Source: Flavobacteriales bacterium UBA1694
GTDB lineage: Bacteria > Bacteroidota > Bacteroidia > Flavobacteriales > Weeksellaceae
DNA length: 7,000 nt
Direction: 5' to 3'
Assembly (NCBI GenBank): GCA_002319955.1
Contig: DCJS01000049.1
Location: forward strand, 1-7,000
Positions 1 to 5,587 of the stretch are shown here, piece after piece. The translations under genes and the position numbers were made by a program. How positions within the stretch are numbered: position 1 is the stretch's first letter; every line of letters starts with the position of its first letter. Below the pieces are notes generated by a model, which was given only the letters and a program-made list of their open reading frames with translations, had not been told where the DNA came from and searched no databases.

Positions 1-6
1 ACGAAG

Positions 7-44
7 AAACCGTCTCAATTTGTCTTTGAGACGGTTTTCTATTT
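7..44 (+). terminator. Rho-independent terminator of an off-window plus-strand gene
   Basis: A perfect 12-bp stem (positions 7-18 pairing with 26-37) closes a 7-nt loop and is followed on the plus strand by a T-rich tail (TTTTCTATTT). The reverse orientation has only a short interrupted T run, so plus is the preferred direction. The gene it ends would lie left of the window. It could also stop any minus-strand transcript that reads through the non-coding stretch after the xre gene. Confidence 0.85.
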
Positions 45-45
45 G

Positions 46-538
46 ATTATTGTATGTAGAATATTAACCTAATATTGTCGACTACGGAGTTTAGCGTGAT
101 CAATTTGGATAAATATTTAAATTCAGTCCAAGCCATGTATTTTACTCTGTAAGAAGTAATCGAACTTTGGCAGCAATTGTTATATTTTATACAAGATAAG
201 TTATTCCGCTGTCACTTTTGAAGTAAAAATCCCATGAAAGGAGAACACAGAATGAATCTAGCTTTACAGAGAATTAAAAGGAGCTATAATGTTTTTTTGT
301 TCCTAATTTTTAATTAGACTGATTCCAATTTTTGATCAAATGACTGACCTTTAGGTTTTTATATTGAAATAATTTTAACTTTACTCATAGAAAGTAGTTC
401 AATTAACCTGAAAGTAGAAACAGCTTTTGGGAGCTCACTTTCAAATGTAGCTATTTGAACTTTTTATCGTGTTTCGGTAATTTTATTATCGAATGAATAT
501 CACAATTTCTGGGGTGACACTTTAGCTCGGGATTTTTA
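46..538. other. AT-rich non-coding stretch, no supported gene
   Basis: About 490 bp between the left-edge terminator and the end of the xre gene. All six frames are broken by frequent stops, and the stretch is visibly richer in A and T than the genes to its right. I see no tRNA, transposase remnant or tandem array. What can be seen: an imperfect AT-rich stem-loop (272-282 with 301-315), a perfect 7-bp inverted repeat (440-446 with 453-459, followed by CTTTTT) and a direct repeat GAAAGTAG at 390-397 and 410-417. In DNA this AT-rich, such structures are expected by chance. A 21-27 codon open frame (start at 234 or 252, stop at 315-317) has an AAAGGAG run 8 nt before the second ATG, but nothing else supports it. 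Confidence 0.6.
440..465 (+). terminator. Weak AT-rich hairpin followed by a T run
   Basis: TTCAAAT at 440-446 pairs perfectly with ATTTGAA at 453-459 around a 6-nt loop, and CTTTTT follows at 460-465 on the plus strand. It points toward the convergent xre gene, not away from it, so it would only stop a plus-strand transcript that started inside the non-coding stretch. The stem is short and almost free of G-C pairs. I regard it as a possible weak terminator or a chance structure. Confidence 0.2.
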
Positions 539-871
539 CTATTTAGCGTAAGTGTGTTTATTTTTAAAATCTCTTATCAGAGCATCGAGGGTTACAAAAA
601 TGTAATCCTTATCTTTTTCGGGGAGCTTTGTAACTTCCTGCACTCTGTCGAGAGTAGCCTTGTCGAGTTCAATATCAGAATTGCTCGTTAAGAAATCCAA
701 ACTTACTTCGAGAGCTTGTGCGATTTTAACCGCCATTTCTATGGTCGGTTTTACTTCGTTGCGTTCGTATCTTCCGTAAACATCGCCATTGATACCGATT
801 TTCTTACCTACTTCCGCTTGGGAAAGGCTTTTTCTCTTTCTTACTTGTGTCAATCGTTCGCCAAAGGTCAT
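539..871 (-). CDS. Small Xre-family helix-turn-helix transcriptional regulator
   Basis: A 110-residue DNA-binding protein of the Cro/CI (HTH_3) type. The helix-turn-helix covers about residues 5-60: the first helix is GERLTQVRKRKS, the HTH core is SQAEVGKKIG (17-26), the recognition region is GDVYGRYER (29-37), and it ends with the typical ALEVSLDFL (53-61). A predicted helical tail (about 66-104, ending VTLDALIRDFKNK) probably mediates dimerisation. Such short solitary Xre proteins are common in Bacteroidota, and their targets are mostly unknown. The ATG at 871 gives the expected family N-terminus (MTFGERL); it has no Shine-Dalgarno sequence, which is normal for the phylum. The gene lies 50 bp downstream of the AddB-like gene in the same direction, so it may be the last gene of that transcript. 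No toxin, phage gene or recombinase sits beside it. No clear terminator follows its stop. The HTH assignment is firm; the role is unknown. Confidence 0.9.
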   Translation of the reverse strand: MTFGERLTQVRKRKSLSQAEVGKKIGINGDVYGRYERNEVKPTIEMAVKIAQALEVSLDFLTSNSDIELDKATLDRVQEVTKLPEKDKDYIFVTLDALIRDFKNKHTYAK

Positions 872-921
872 ATCTGTATGTTTTAATGCAGTAAAAGCAA
901 TTATAAGGCAGGTTACTTAGC

Positions 922-3609
922 TCATTTAGATTTTCCGTCGTTCTGTAGAAAGGGAATCTCAGGGTTTAGAATCTCTAGAACAAGGGTTCGAATAGAATTC
1001 ATGGCCATTTCAAGATCACCCTCCCCGAAGTTGAGCGCCTTTGGGCCCGATTTAACTTTGGAAAAGGACCAAATCTGAGCGATCGCAGGATGCGTATTAA
1101 ATTCGGGACTGGATTGTAGATACCATAGGTAGATGCTTAATTGAACAGCCTGCTTCAATTTTGCATTAATGATGTGGTCCTTCTCGCTATCTTTAAAATT
1201 TAGTGTAAGAGTTTCGAGTTTCCCCGATTTATAATCCGTCACTCGGATCACGCCATCGAGCCGGTCAATGCGGTCAATAAATCCTTTGAAATAAATTAAG
1301 TCCTCTTTGGACTCATCCAGTGCGAAAGGAACATTTTCAAAACGGTGCTCAAGCGCTAGAATTTCGAGTCGCTTCCCGGATTTCACGAGATTAAGGTCAA
1401 AATCAATCACCGATTTCACGGCATTCTTTGCAATGGATTTATGCACAAAATTCATCCCTTTGCCGTAGGCATCAAGCTGATGCTTAATGGCTAGGATGGC
1501 CTGGTCAATAGCCTGGTCGATATGTGGAACGAGGTCAGTTAGGTCCTTTTCTACTAAGGGTTTGCCCTTGATTGTTTCATAGAGAACTTGAAGGGCATGG
1601 TGAACCAGGGTGCCGTAACTTCTTCGCGAAACTTCCTCTTCTAACTCTTCTTGGTCCGAGAGCTTTAAAATGGTCTTAAGATAGAATTGAATTGGGTCGT
1701 ACAAATAGGACGTTAGATGCGAGGCCGAAACCTTCGTTTTCCAAATTATAAGTTTCTCAAGAACCGAGTCCGTTGTCTCAACTTGCATTAAGGCATTTAC
1801 GACAGGAAGCGCATCGGCATTAACCACTGTGTGGCGAATGGGATGGTTACTCTCGAGCTCGAGTTGGGTAATGAATCGGCTCTTTTCTCCGGTATTCACG
1901 CCTGAGGAAAGGCTGTTGTAGAGAATGCTCGCCCGCTCTGCGCGTTGCAAAAGGCGGTAAAAATGGTAGGCATAAATACTGTCATTCTCTAAGTAGGTTG
2001 GTAGACCCCGAGAAAGTCTTACATCGAACGGCAGGTAGGAGTTTTGGGAGTTTCCCTGAGGGAGTTTCCCTTCGTTTGTGGAAAGTAAAATGACGTGCTT
2101 AAAGCTTAGAAGTCGGGTCTCTAAGAGTCCCATTACTTGAAGTCCCTCAAGAGGTTCCCCTTGGAATTTAATCTCTTCCGTACCAATTAAATGATTCATT
2201 AAAACCTCAAGGGTTTCCATGGCCATTGGGAACTCATAACCTTCCAACTGGTTGTAAGCAATTTTGAAGGCGGTTTCAAAAAGGGTGATATTCTCAAAAA
2301 GAAGATCGTCTTTGGTGTCTGATTTTAATGTTTGACAAAAGTCGATTAACGCTTTAAGCAGGGCTCGTGGCGAGTCAAAGGGTTGAAGAATATGGAAATA
2401 ACTTAGCTTACTCAGTAAGTTGCTTAATGCACTTTTTGAGAGATAAACCAAATTCTCAGACTGCAGACGCTCTTCAAAGGCTTTGATCAAAGTTTCGTCT
2501 TTCTCACCGCTGTCAAGGCCTTTCAAAATGGCAATCAAATCTCTATAGTAATAAGATTTTGAGGATTTCTCCAACTGCTTTTGAAGGTGAAAGATCTTTT
2601 TAACGGCGATGGAAAAATCTAAGTTTTTGATCGGAAATCCCATCGTGATGTTGAGGCTTTCCACGCCTTTCAAACTCTCTAAGACGGCTGGTAAAAGCGT
2701 TTCGTCTAAAAGGACAACCGCCGTTTGTGTGATTTGTTCTTTTGAAAGACCCTGCAAAAGGTGCGGTAAGACTTTGGTTTGGGTGATGTTTCCAGAGACT
2801 TCAATCACTTCAAGGTCTTTCGGCTTTGCAAAGTTGTTTTCAATCCAACTAAATTTGCGGTGGTCTCCAAATTCTTTCCATTTGAAGGAGCTCCTTAAAA
2901 ACTTGCCAGCTTCTTGCCTCGTATCGTTAAGATAATACTGATCCGCATCGAAAAAACACTGCGCTTTATTCCACTGCAAAAGCCCGCGCATTAGGTCTTT
3001 CTCAATGGGCGTGATGGCATTAAAACCGCAAAAAACGTAACGTTTCTCCACGCCGGTGATAAAAGCGTCCAAATTTAGACTGGCCTTCTCGTAGACCATT
3101 CCGTAGCTATACCACCCTTTTTCTATAAGGTTCTTTTTAAGAAGAGGGAGGAAAACCCCTAGACGGCGCCAAAAATTTAGATTCTTTTTTTGAGTCTCCG
3201 TGGGTTCCCCAAGAAGATCGCCCCAGTTTTTGATCCGCTCCTCTTCATGCATGTAGCTTAAGACTTCGGACTCACTGGCCTTATACTTTAAAATGTCGTC
3301 CCAGTCCTTAAGGGTCGTAGGAAACCATTTTAAAAAGGAGTTGAAATCTTCTGGATAAAGCGCATTGTAAACCTCGTAGCCGTAGAGCCAAAGAGAGAGG
3401 CCCTGAACCATTGAAACGCCAGCAATTTGCTCCATGAGCTCCTCAATGGTGTAGAACTCCGGAAGAAATCCTGTATACCCGCTTTGGGCAAGCGCTTTTT
3501 TGAAAAAGACGACAGGCCGTTTCCCTGGAAATACCAGCGTGTAATTTGAAAGGTCTGAGGTTTGCCCGAGTAGTTCTTGGACAATTTTAGTGATAAATGA
3601 CGACTCCAA
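922..3609 (-). CDS. AddB-like PD-(D/E)XK nuclease family protein (RecB-type nuclease)
   Basis: An 895-residue relative of AddB/RexB, the second subunit of AddAB-type helicase-nucleases that process double-strand breaks for RecA. The N-terminus has the degenerate nucleotide-binding-like VFPGKRPVVFFKKAL (26-40). The middle carries the helicase-like signature GLLETRLLSFKHVILLSTNEG (about 494-514) and YHFYRLLQRAERA (548-560). The C-terminal nuclease has the expected order of motifs: GTLVHHAL (666-673, H670/H671), EHRF (754-757), GFIDRID (776-782, D779), DYKSG (792-796, D792 and K794) and QLSIYLW (823-829). These are all the RecB-nuclease catalytic elements, so the nuclease should be active. The protein has only three cysteines (194, 218, 425), none in the nuclease region, so it cannot form the iron-sulfur clasp of classical AddB. 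The start is a TTG at 3607-3609: an in-frame TGA lies two codons upstream and the first in-frame ATG is codon 59, after the conserved N-terminus. No AddA-type UvrD helicase gene is in the window. The family is firm; AddB orthology is probable. Confidence 0.9.
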   Translation of the reverse strand: MESSFITKIVQELLGQTSDLSNYTLVFPGKRPVVFFKKALAQSGYTGFLPEFYTIEELMEQIAGVSMVQGLSLWLYGYEVYNALYPEDFNSFLKWFPTTLKDWDDILKYKASESEVLSYMHEEERIKNWGDLLGEPTETQKKNLNFWRRLGVFLPLLKKNLIEKGWYSYGMVYEKASLNLDAFITGVEKRYVFCGFNAITPIEKDLMRGLLQWNKAQCFFDADQYYLNDTRQEAGKFLRSSFKWKEFGDHRKFSWIENNFAKPKDLEVIEVSGNITQTKVLPHLLQGLSKEQITQTAVVLLDETLLPAVLESLKGVESLNITMGFPIKNLDFSIAVKKIFHLQKQLEKSSKSYYYRDLIAILKGLDSGEKDETLIKAFEERLQSENLVYLSKSALSNLLSKLSYFHILQPFDSPRALLKALIDFCQTLKSDTKDDLLFENITLFETAFKIAYNQLEGYEFPMAMETLEVLMNHLIGTEEIKFQGEPLEGLQVMGLLETRLLSFKHVILLSTNEGKLPQGNSQNSYLPFDVRLSRGLPTYLENDSIYAYHFYRLLQRAERASILYNSLSSGVNTGEKSRFITQLELESNHPIRHTVVNADALPVVNALMQVETTDSVLEKLIIWKTKVSASHLTSYLYDPIQFYLKTILKLSDQEELEEEVSRRSYGTLVHHALQVLYETIKGKPLVEKDLTDLVPHIDQAIDQAILAIKHQLDAYGKGMNFVHKSIAKNAVKSVIDFDLNLVKSGKRLEILALEHRFENVPFALDESKEDLIYFKGFIDRIDRLDGVIRVTDYKSGKLETLTLNFKDSEKDHIINAKLKQAVQLSIYLWYLQSSPEFNTHPAIAQIWSFSKVKSGPKALNFGEGDLEMAMNSIRTLVLEILNPEIPFLQNDGKSK

Positions 3610-3667
3610 TGCTCAGTATTTAGTTTAACGCCAAGTTAAGTAAAAAGCCTCGAATCTAAAGTCTCAT

Positions 3668-3684
3668 GGCTTAAAAATTAAGCC
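3668..3684. repeat. Perfect short inverted repeat between the lipoprotein and AddB-like genes
   Basis: GGCTTAA (3668-3674) and TTAAGCC (3678-3684) flank a 3-nt AAA spacer, in the 103-bp gap after the lipoprotein stop. On the minus strand no T run follows directly, so it is not a standard terminator. A second, shorter pairing is possible between the same AAGCC on the minus strand and GGCTT at 3649-3645, which is followed by further T residues. The site could be a weak transcription stop, an mRNA-processing hairpin or an operator. Nothing in the sequence decides between these. Confidence 0.4.
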
Positions 3685-3712
3685 GCATTTGTTGAATCTT
3701 AGTGCGCAGCCG

Positions 3713-4123
3713 CTAGGGGGCATCGGGGGCCGTGACAACAAGTGTTTTTTCAATCCATCCCGTTTCCCCCACTCGGAATTTTAATTGGTAAGTCCCGACC
3801 TCACTGGGTGTAAACGCTAGGAGCTGCTGAATCTCCTCTTCGATTCCACAGGCAGCATCCGTTTTAAATCCATAGGCGCTAAATTCTTTCTCAAATCCAG
3901 TGCCCGAAACGCTAAACCCATAGAACTGCTCACAGTCATTTAAAAGGGTGTGGTAGGACTCAATTCGCACCGAAGCCCCTAATGGGATCGACTCCGATTG
4001 AATCGCTATACTATCTGTTGAAAGAGCAATTTTTTCTGCGAAGTTCTCATCCGTGGAGCTTCTGCAGCTGAGGCATAGAAGCCCAAGACAAAGAAGTGAA
4101 AAAAATACGATTTTACGAGTCAT
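3713..4123 (-). CDS. Small hypothetical lipoprotein, possible Ig-like fold
   Basis: A 136-residue protein I cannot assign to a named family. The N-terminus is a lipoprotein-type signal: basic MTRK, a hydrophobic core (about 5-19), then CLSC with Cys20 as the likely lipidated residue. The -3 position is Cys rather than the usual Leu/Val/Ile, so the lipobox is slightly atypical. The mature part starts RSSTDENF, is soluble and looks beta-rich. A C-terminal segment with FTPSEVGTYQLKFRVG (104-119) followed by WIEKTLVV resembles the closing strands of bacterial Ig-like domains. Two further cysteines (64 and 92) could form a disulfide, consistent with a periplasmic or surface location. The ATG at 4123 lies 10 bp after the rsmG stop with no promoter box between them, so it is probably translated from the rsmG transcript. 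The function is unknown; a cell-envelope accessory protein is the most that can be inferred. Confidence 0.8.
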   Translation of the reverse strand: MTRKIVFFSLLCLGLLCLSCRSSTDENFAEKIALSTDSIAIQSESIPLGASVRIESYHTLLNDCEQFYGFSVSGTGFEKEFSAYGFKTDAACGIEEEIQQLLAFTPSEVGTYQLKFRVGETGWIEKTLVVTAPDAP

Positions 4124-4133
4124 CTAATAGGTG

Positions 4134-4769
4134 TTAAGAGTTAAAATGCCCTTTAGAAAGATAAACGACCTTTTTAGTGTCAAAAAATTCCTCCTCAAAA
4201 AGTTTATTTAATGAAATAATCTCGCAGCGTAGGCCCGCAAGCTCCTCACCGAGTTCGCCTCCTTTTAAATAGAGTACCCCATTGTGTTTGGTGTTAAGCT
4301 GCTCTTTCTCAAATTTTCCCTTCAGCCATACGAGGAATTCAGGCATACGGGTTACGGCTCGGCTTACCACAAAGTGGAACTTTTCTTTCAAAGATTCAGC
4401 CCTTTGGTGCAGCCCGCGAACGTTGGTTAGCCCAAGGGCGCTAGCCACTTCATTAACGACAAGAATCTTTTTACCAATCGAGTCGACAAGGGTAAAGTGT
4501 GCCTCAGGAAATAGAATGGCTAAAGGGATTCCAGGGAATCCACCTCCAGTGCCCACGTCTAACACTTTTGTGTTAGGTGCGAACGCCATCACTTTTGCAA
4601 TTCCAAGGGAATGCAGCACATGTTTTTCATAGAGTGAGTCCATGTCTTTTCTCGAGATAACATTTATCTGTGCATTCCACTCTTTGTAGAGTGATTCAAG
4701 CTTTGTAAACTGCTCTATTTGAAGCGCAGTTAAATCTGGAAAATACTTTATAATCAGTTCGATACCCAT
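4134..4769 (-). CDS. rsmG: 16S rRNA (guanine(527)-N(7))-methyltransferase RsmG
   Basis: RsmG (formerly GidB) uses S-adenosylmethionine to methylate N7 of G527 in the 530 loop of 16S rRNA, in the cytoplasm. In several bacteria its loss gives low-level streptomycin resistance. The 211-residue length is typical. Diagnostic features are WNAQINVISRKD (31-42), the HVLHSL segment (50-55), the SAM-binding loop LDVGTGGGFPGIPLAI (70-85), the acidic residue after strand 2 in TLVDSIGKK (93-101, D96) and VSRAV (135-139). The ATG at 4769 gives a normal RsmG N-terminus. Upstream on the minus strand a TAAATTTG box (4795-4788) fits the Bacteroidota -7 element and would give a leader of only about 10-15 nt. 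The gene is divergent from the dtxR-family gene and is followed 10 bp later by the lipoprotein gene. Identification is firm. Confidence 0.97.
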   Translation of the reverse strand: MGIELIIKYFPDLTALQIEQFTKLESLYKEWNAQINVISRKDMDSLYEKHVLHSLGIAKVMAFAPNTKVLDVGTGGGFPGIPLAILFPEAHFTLVDSIGKKILVVNEVASALGLTNVRGLHQRAESLKEKFHFVVSRAVTRMPEFLVWLKGKFEKEQLNTKHNGVLYLKGGELGEELAGLRCEIISLNKLFEEEFFDTKKVVYLSKGHFNS

Positions 4770-4787
4770 ATGGTTTACTTAGTCGTG

Positions 4788-4795
4788 CAAATTTA
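4788..4795 (-). promoter_or_regulatory. Putative -7 promoter box for rsmG (TAAATTTG)
   Basis: The minus strand reads TAAATTTG here, a full match to the Bacteroidota -7 consensus TAnnTTTG. It ends 18 bp before the rsmG ATG. Transcription would start a few bases downstream, leaving a very short leader. I see no TTG-type -33 element at the usual distance, so the promoter may be weak or rely on other contacts. Confidence 0.5.
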
Positions 4796-4813
4796 AGCTA
4801 TTAATTCTGGTTT

Positions 4814-4836
4814 TTAGGTAATGTGCTTTAAGTTAG
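4814..4836 (+). promoter_or_regulatory. Possible DtxR-type half-sites in the rsmG/dtxR divergent region
   Basis: Two segments resemble the DtxR/IdeR half-site TTAGGTTAG: TTAGGTAAT at 4814-4822 (7 of 9) and TTAAGTTAG at 4828-4836 (8 of 9). They lie in direct orientation upstream of a DtxR-family gene. Autoregulation by such proteins is common, but the half-sites are not arranged as the standard abutting palindrome and the region is AT-rich, so chance similarity is a real alternative. Confidence 0.25.
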
Positions 4837-4861
4837 ATTCGCTTTTTTTTGCGTCTAACTT
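4830..4861. repeat. Inverted repeat upstream of the dtxR-family gene (candidate operator)
   Basis: AAGTTAGA (4830-4837) and TCTAACTT (4854-4861) are perfect reverse complements. Just inside them CGC (4840-4842) and GCG (4851-4853) can also pair, with a 2-nt bulge and a run of eight T residues as loop. The right arm ends 4 bp before the TAAATTTG promoter box of the dtxR-family gene, so a protein bound here would cover its -33 region. No T run on either strand is placed as in a terminator, and no gene ends here. An operator, probably for autoregulation, is my inference. Confidence 0.45.
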
Positions 4862-4865
4862 TTTG

Positions 4866-4873
4866 TAAATTTG
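4866..4873 (+). promoter_or_regulatory. Putative -7 promoter box for the dtxR-family gene (TAAATTTG)
   Basis: TAAATTTG fits TAnnTTTG fully and ends only 4 bp before the ATG at 4878. A start site at the usual distance would fall on or next to the start codon, giving a leaderless or nearly leaderless mRNA. A TTTG at 4848-4851 could serve as the -33 element, but its 14-bp spacing to the -7 box is shorter than usual. Confidence 0.45.
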
Positions 4874-4877
4874 AGCC

Positions 4878-5531
4878 ATGACTACACTTACGGAGGAGAA
4901 TTATCTTAAAGCACTCTACCATTTGACGGAGAAAAATCACCCGGCAAGTGTGAACGAGCTTAGTAAACTCTTAGGCATCAAGATGCCAAGCGTTAACAGC
5001 ATGATGAAAAAATTTGAAAAAAAGAATTGGGTTCATTACGAGCCGTATAAACCCCTTCTACTAACTTGCGAAGGTCGTGTTCGCGCGGCGCTTATTGTGC
5101 GCAAGCACCGACTCACAGAGATGTTTCTCGTAGAGAATATGGGCTTTGGTTGGGAGCAGGTTCATGAAATTGCAGAAGAGCTTGAGCATATTCAGTCCCT
5201 TGCTTTTTTTGAGAAGATCGATGAGCTCTTAGATTATCCAAAGACTGATCCTCACGGCTCAGCCATTCCAGATAAAAACGGCGAGATCCAAAAATTCGAA
5301 TACAAAACCTTAAGTCAAGGAAAGGTTGGAGAATCCTACATTTTCTGCGCCTTAACCGAATCCCCTACCGAATTCCTCAAGTATTTAAACGCCAAGAAGC
5401 TTGCCCTTGGAACGCGGCTAAAGATTGAATCGATTGAGGCATTTGACAAGAGCATGAAAGTGTCTTATTTAGGGAAAACCCACACGCTGAGTGAGAAGGT
5501 GAGCGAAAGGCTCTTAGTGGATAAGGCGTAA
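4878..5531 (+). CDS. DtxR/MntR-family metal-dependent transcriptional repressor
   Basis: A 217-residue cytoplasmic repressor that would bind DNA when loaded with Mn2+ or Fe2+ and shut down metal uptake or control metal balance. A winged HTH fills about 4-66, with the recognition segment around KMPSVNSMMKKFEKK (35-49). The metal-binding/dimerisation domain covers about 70-132 and keeps H77 and E81 (KHRLTE), H96 (VHE), and E100, E103 and H104 (EELEH). E100 replaces the Cys102 of DtxR, as Glu99 does in MntR, which favours Mn-type sensing. Asn8 sits where DtxR has Met10 and MntR has Asp8. The family motif DPHGSAIP (124-131) follows, and a FeoA/SH3-like C-terminal domain (about 142-213) makes it the long form, unlike the short Bacillus MntR. 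The ATG at 4878 is the first possible start, since an in-frame TGA lies at 4872-4874. No metal transporter gene is in the window, so the target is unknown. The family is firm; the metal is inferred. Confidence 0.93.
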   Translation: MTTLTEENYLKALYHLTEKNHPASVNELSKLLGIKMPSVNSMMKKFEKKNWVHYEPYKPLLLTCEGRVRAALIVRKHRLTEMFLVENMGFGWEQVHEIAEELEHIQSLAFFEKIDELLDYPKTDPHGSAIPDKNGEIQKFEYKTLSQGKVGESYIFCALTESPTEFLKYLNAKKLALGTRLKIESIEAFDKSMKVSYLGKTHTLSEKVSERLLVDKA

Positions 5532-5561
5532 AAAAGACCGAAAGTGAATCACTTTCGGTCT
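5530..5561 (-). terminator. Rho-independent terminator of the TPR gene, shared with the dtxR-family gene end
   Basis: A perfect 12-bp stem (5535-5546 with 5550-5561) closes a 3-nt loop. On the minus strand it is followed by six T residues (complement of A5530-A5535), so it is a strong terminator for the TPR gene whose stop lies at 5588. The T run falls on the stop codon of the convergent dtxR-family gene (5529-5531). On the plus strand no T run follows, so it may end that transcript less efficiently or only block it. Confidence 0.85.
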
Positions 5562-5587
5562 GAATGTAAAGCGTGCTTTTAGGCAGC

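Noticed and set aside
234..317. 27-codon (or 21-codon from 252) plus-strand frame with a good AAAGGAG upstream
   Set aside because: Too short, no recognisable features, and Shine-Dalgarno matches have little weight in Bacteroidota; kept only as part of the gap finding.
347..360. ACCT-TT-AGGT followed by a T run as a possible terminator
   Set aside because: The stem has only four pairs and the 2-nt loop is too small to fold.
442..449. TACATTTG on the minus strand, a full match to TAnnTTTG
   Set aside because: No gene starts downstream on that strand and no -33 TTG is at a fitting distance; a motif this short is expected by chance in AT-rich DNA.
2609..2935. Plus-strand open frame of 108 codons antisense to the AddB-like gene
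   Set aside because: It lies wholly inside a strongly supported gene on the other strand, and its translation shows no family features.
3330..3584. Minus-strand 84-codon frame inside the N-terminal part of the AddB-like gene
   Set aside because: It is an out-of-frame shadow; the overlapping frame carries the conserved AddB N-terminus.
3631..3638. TAACTTGG on the minus strand as a possible -7 box for the AddB-like gene
   Set aside because: One mismatch in the conserved TTTG and no -33 element; not strong enough to call a promoter.
4282..4632. Plus-strand 116-codon frame antisense to rsmG
   Set aside because: The opposite strand encodes the full set of RsmG motifs; this frame has no recognisable domain.
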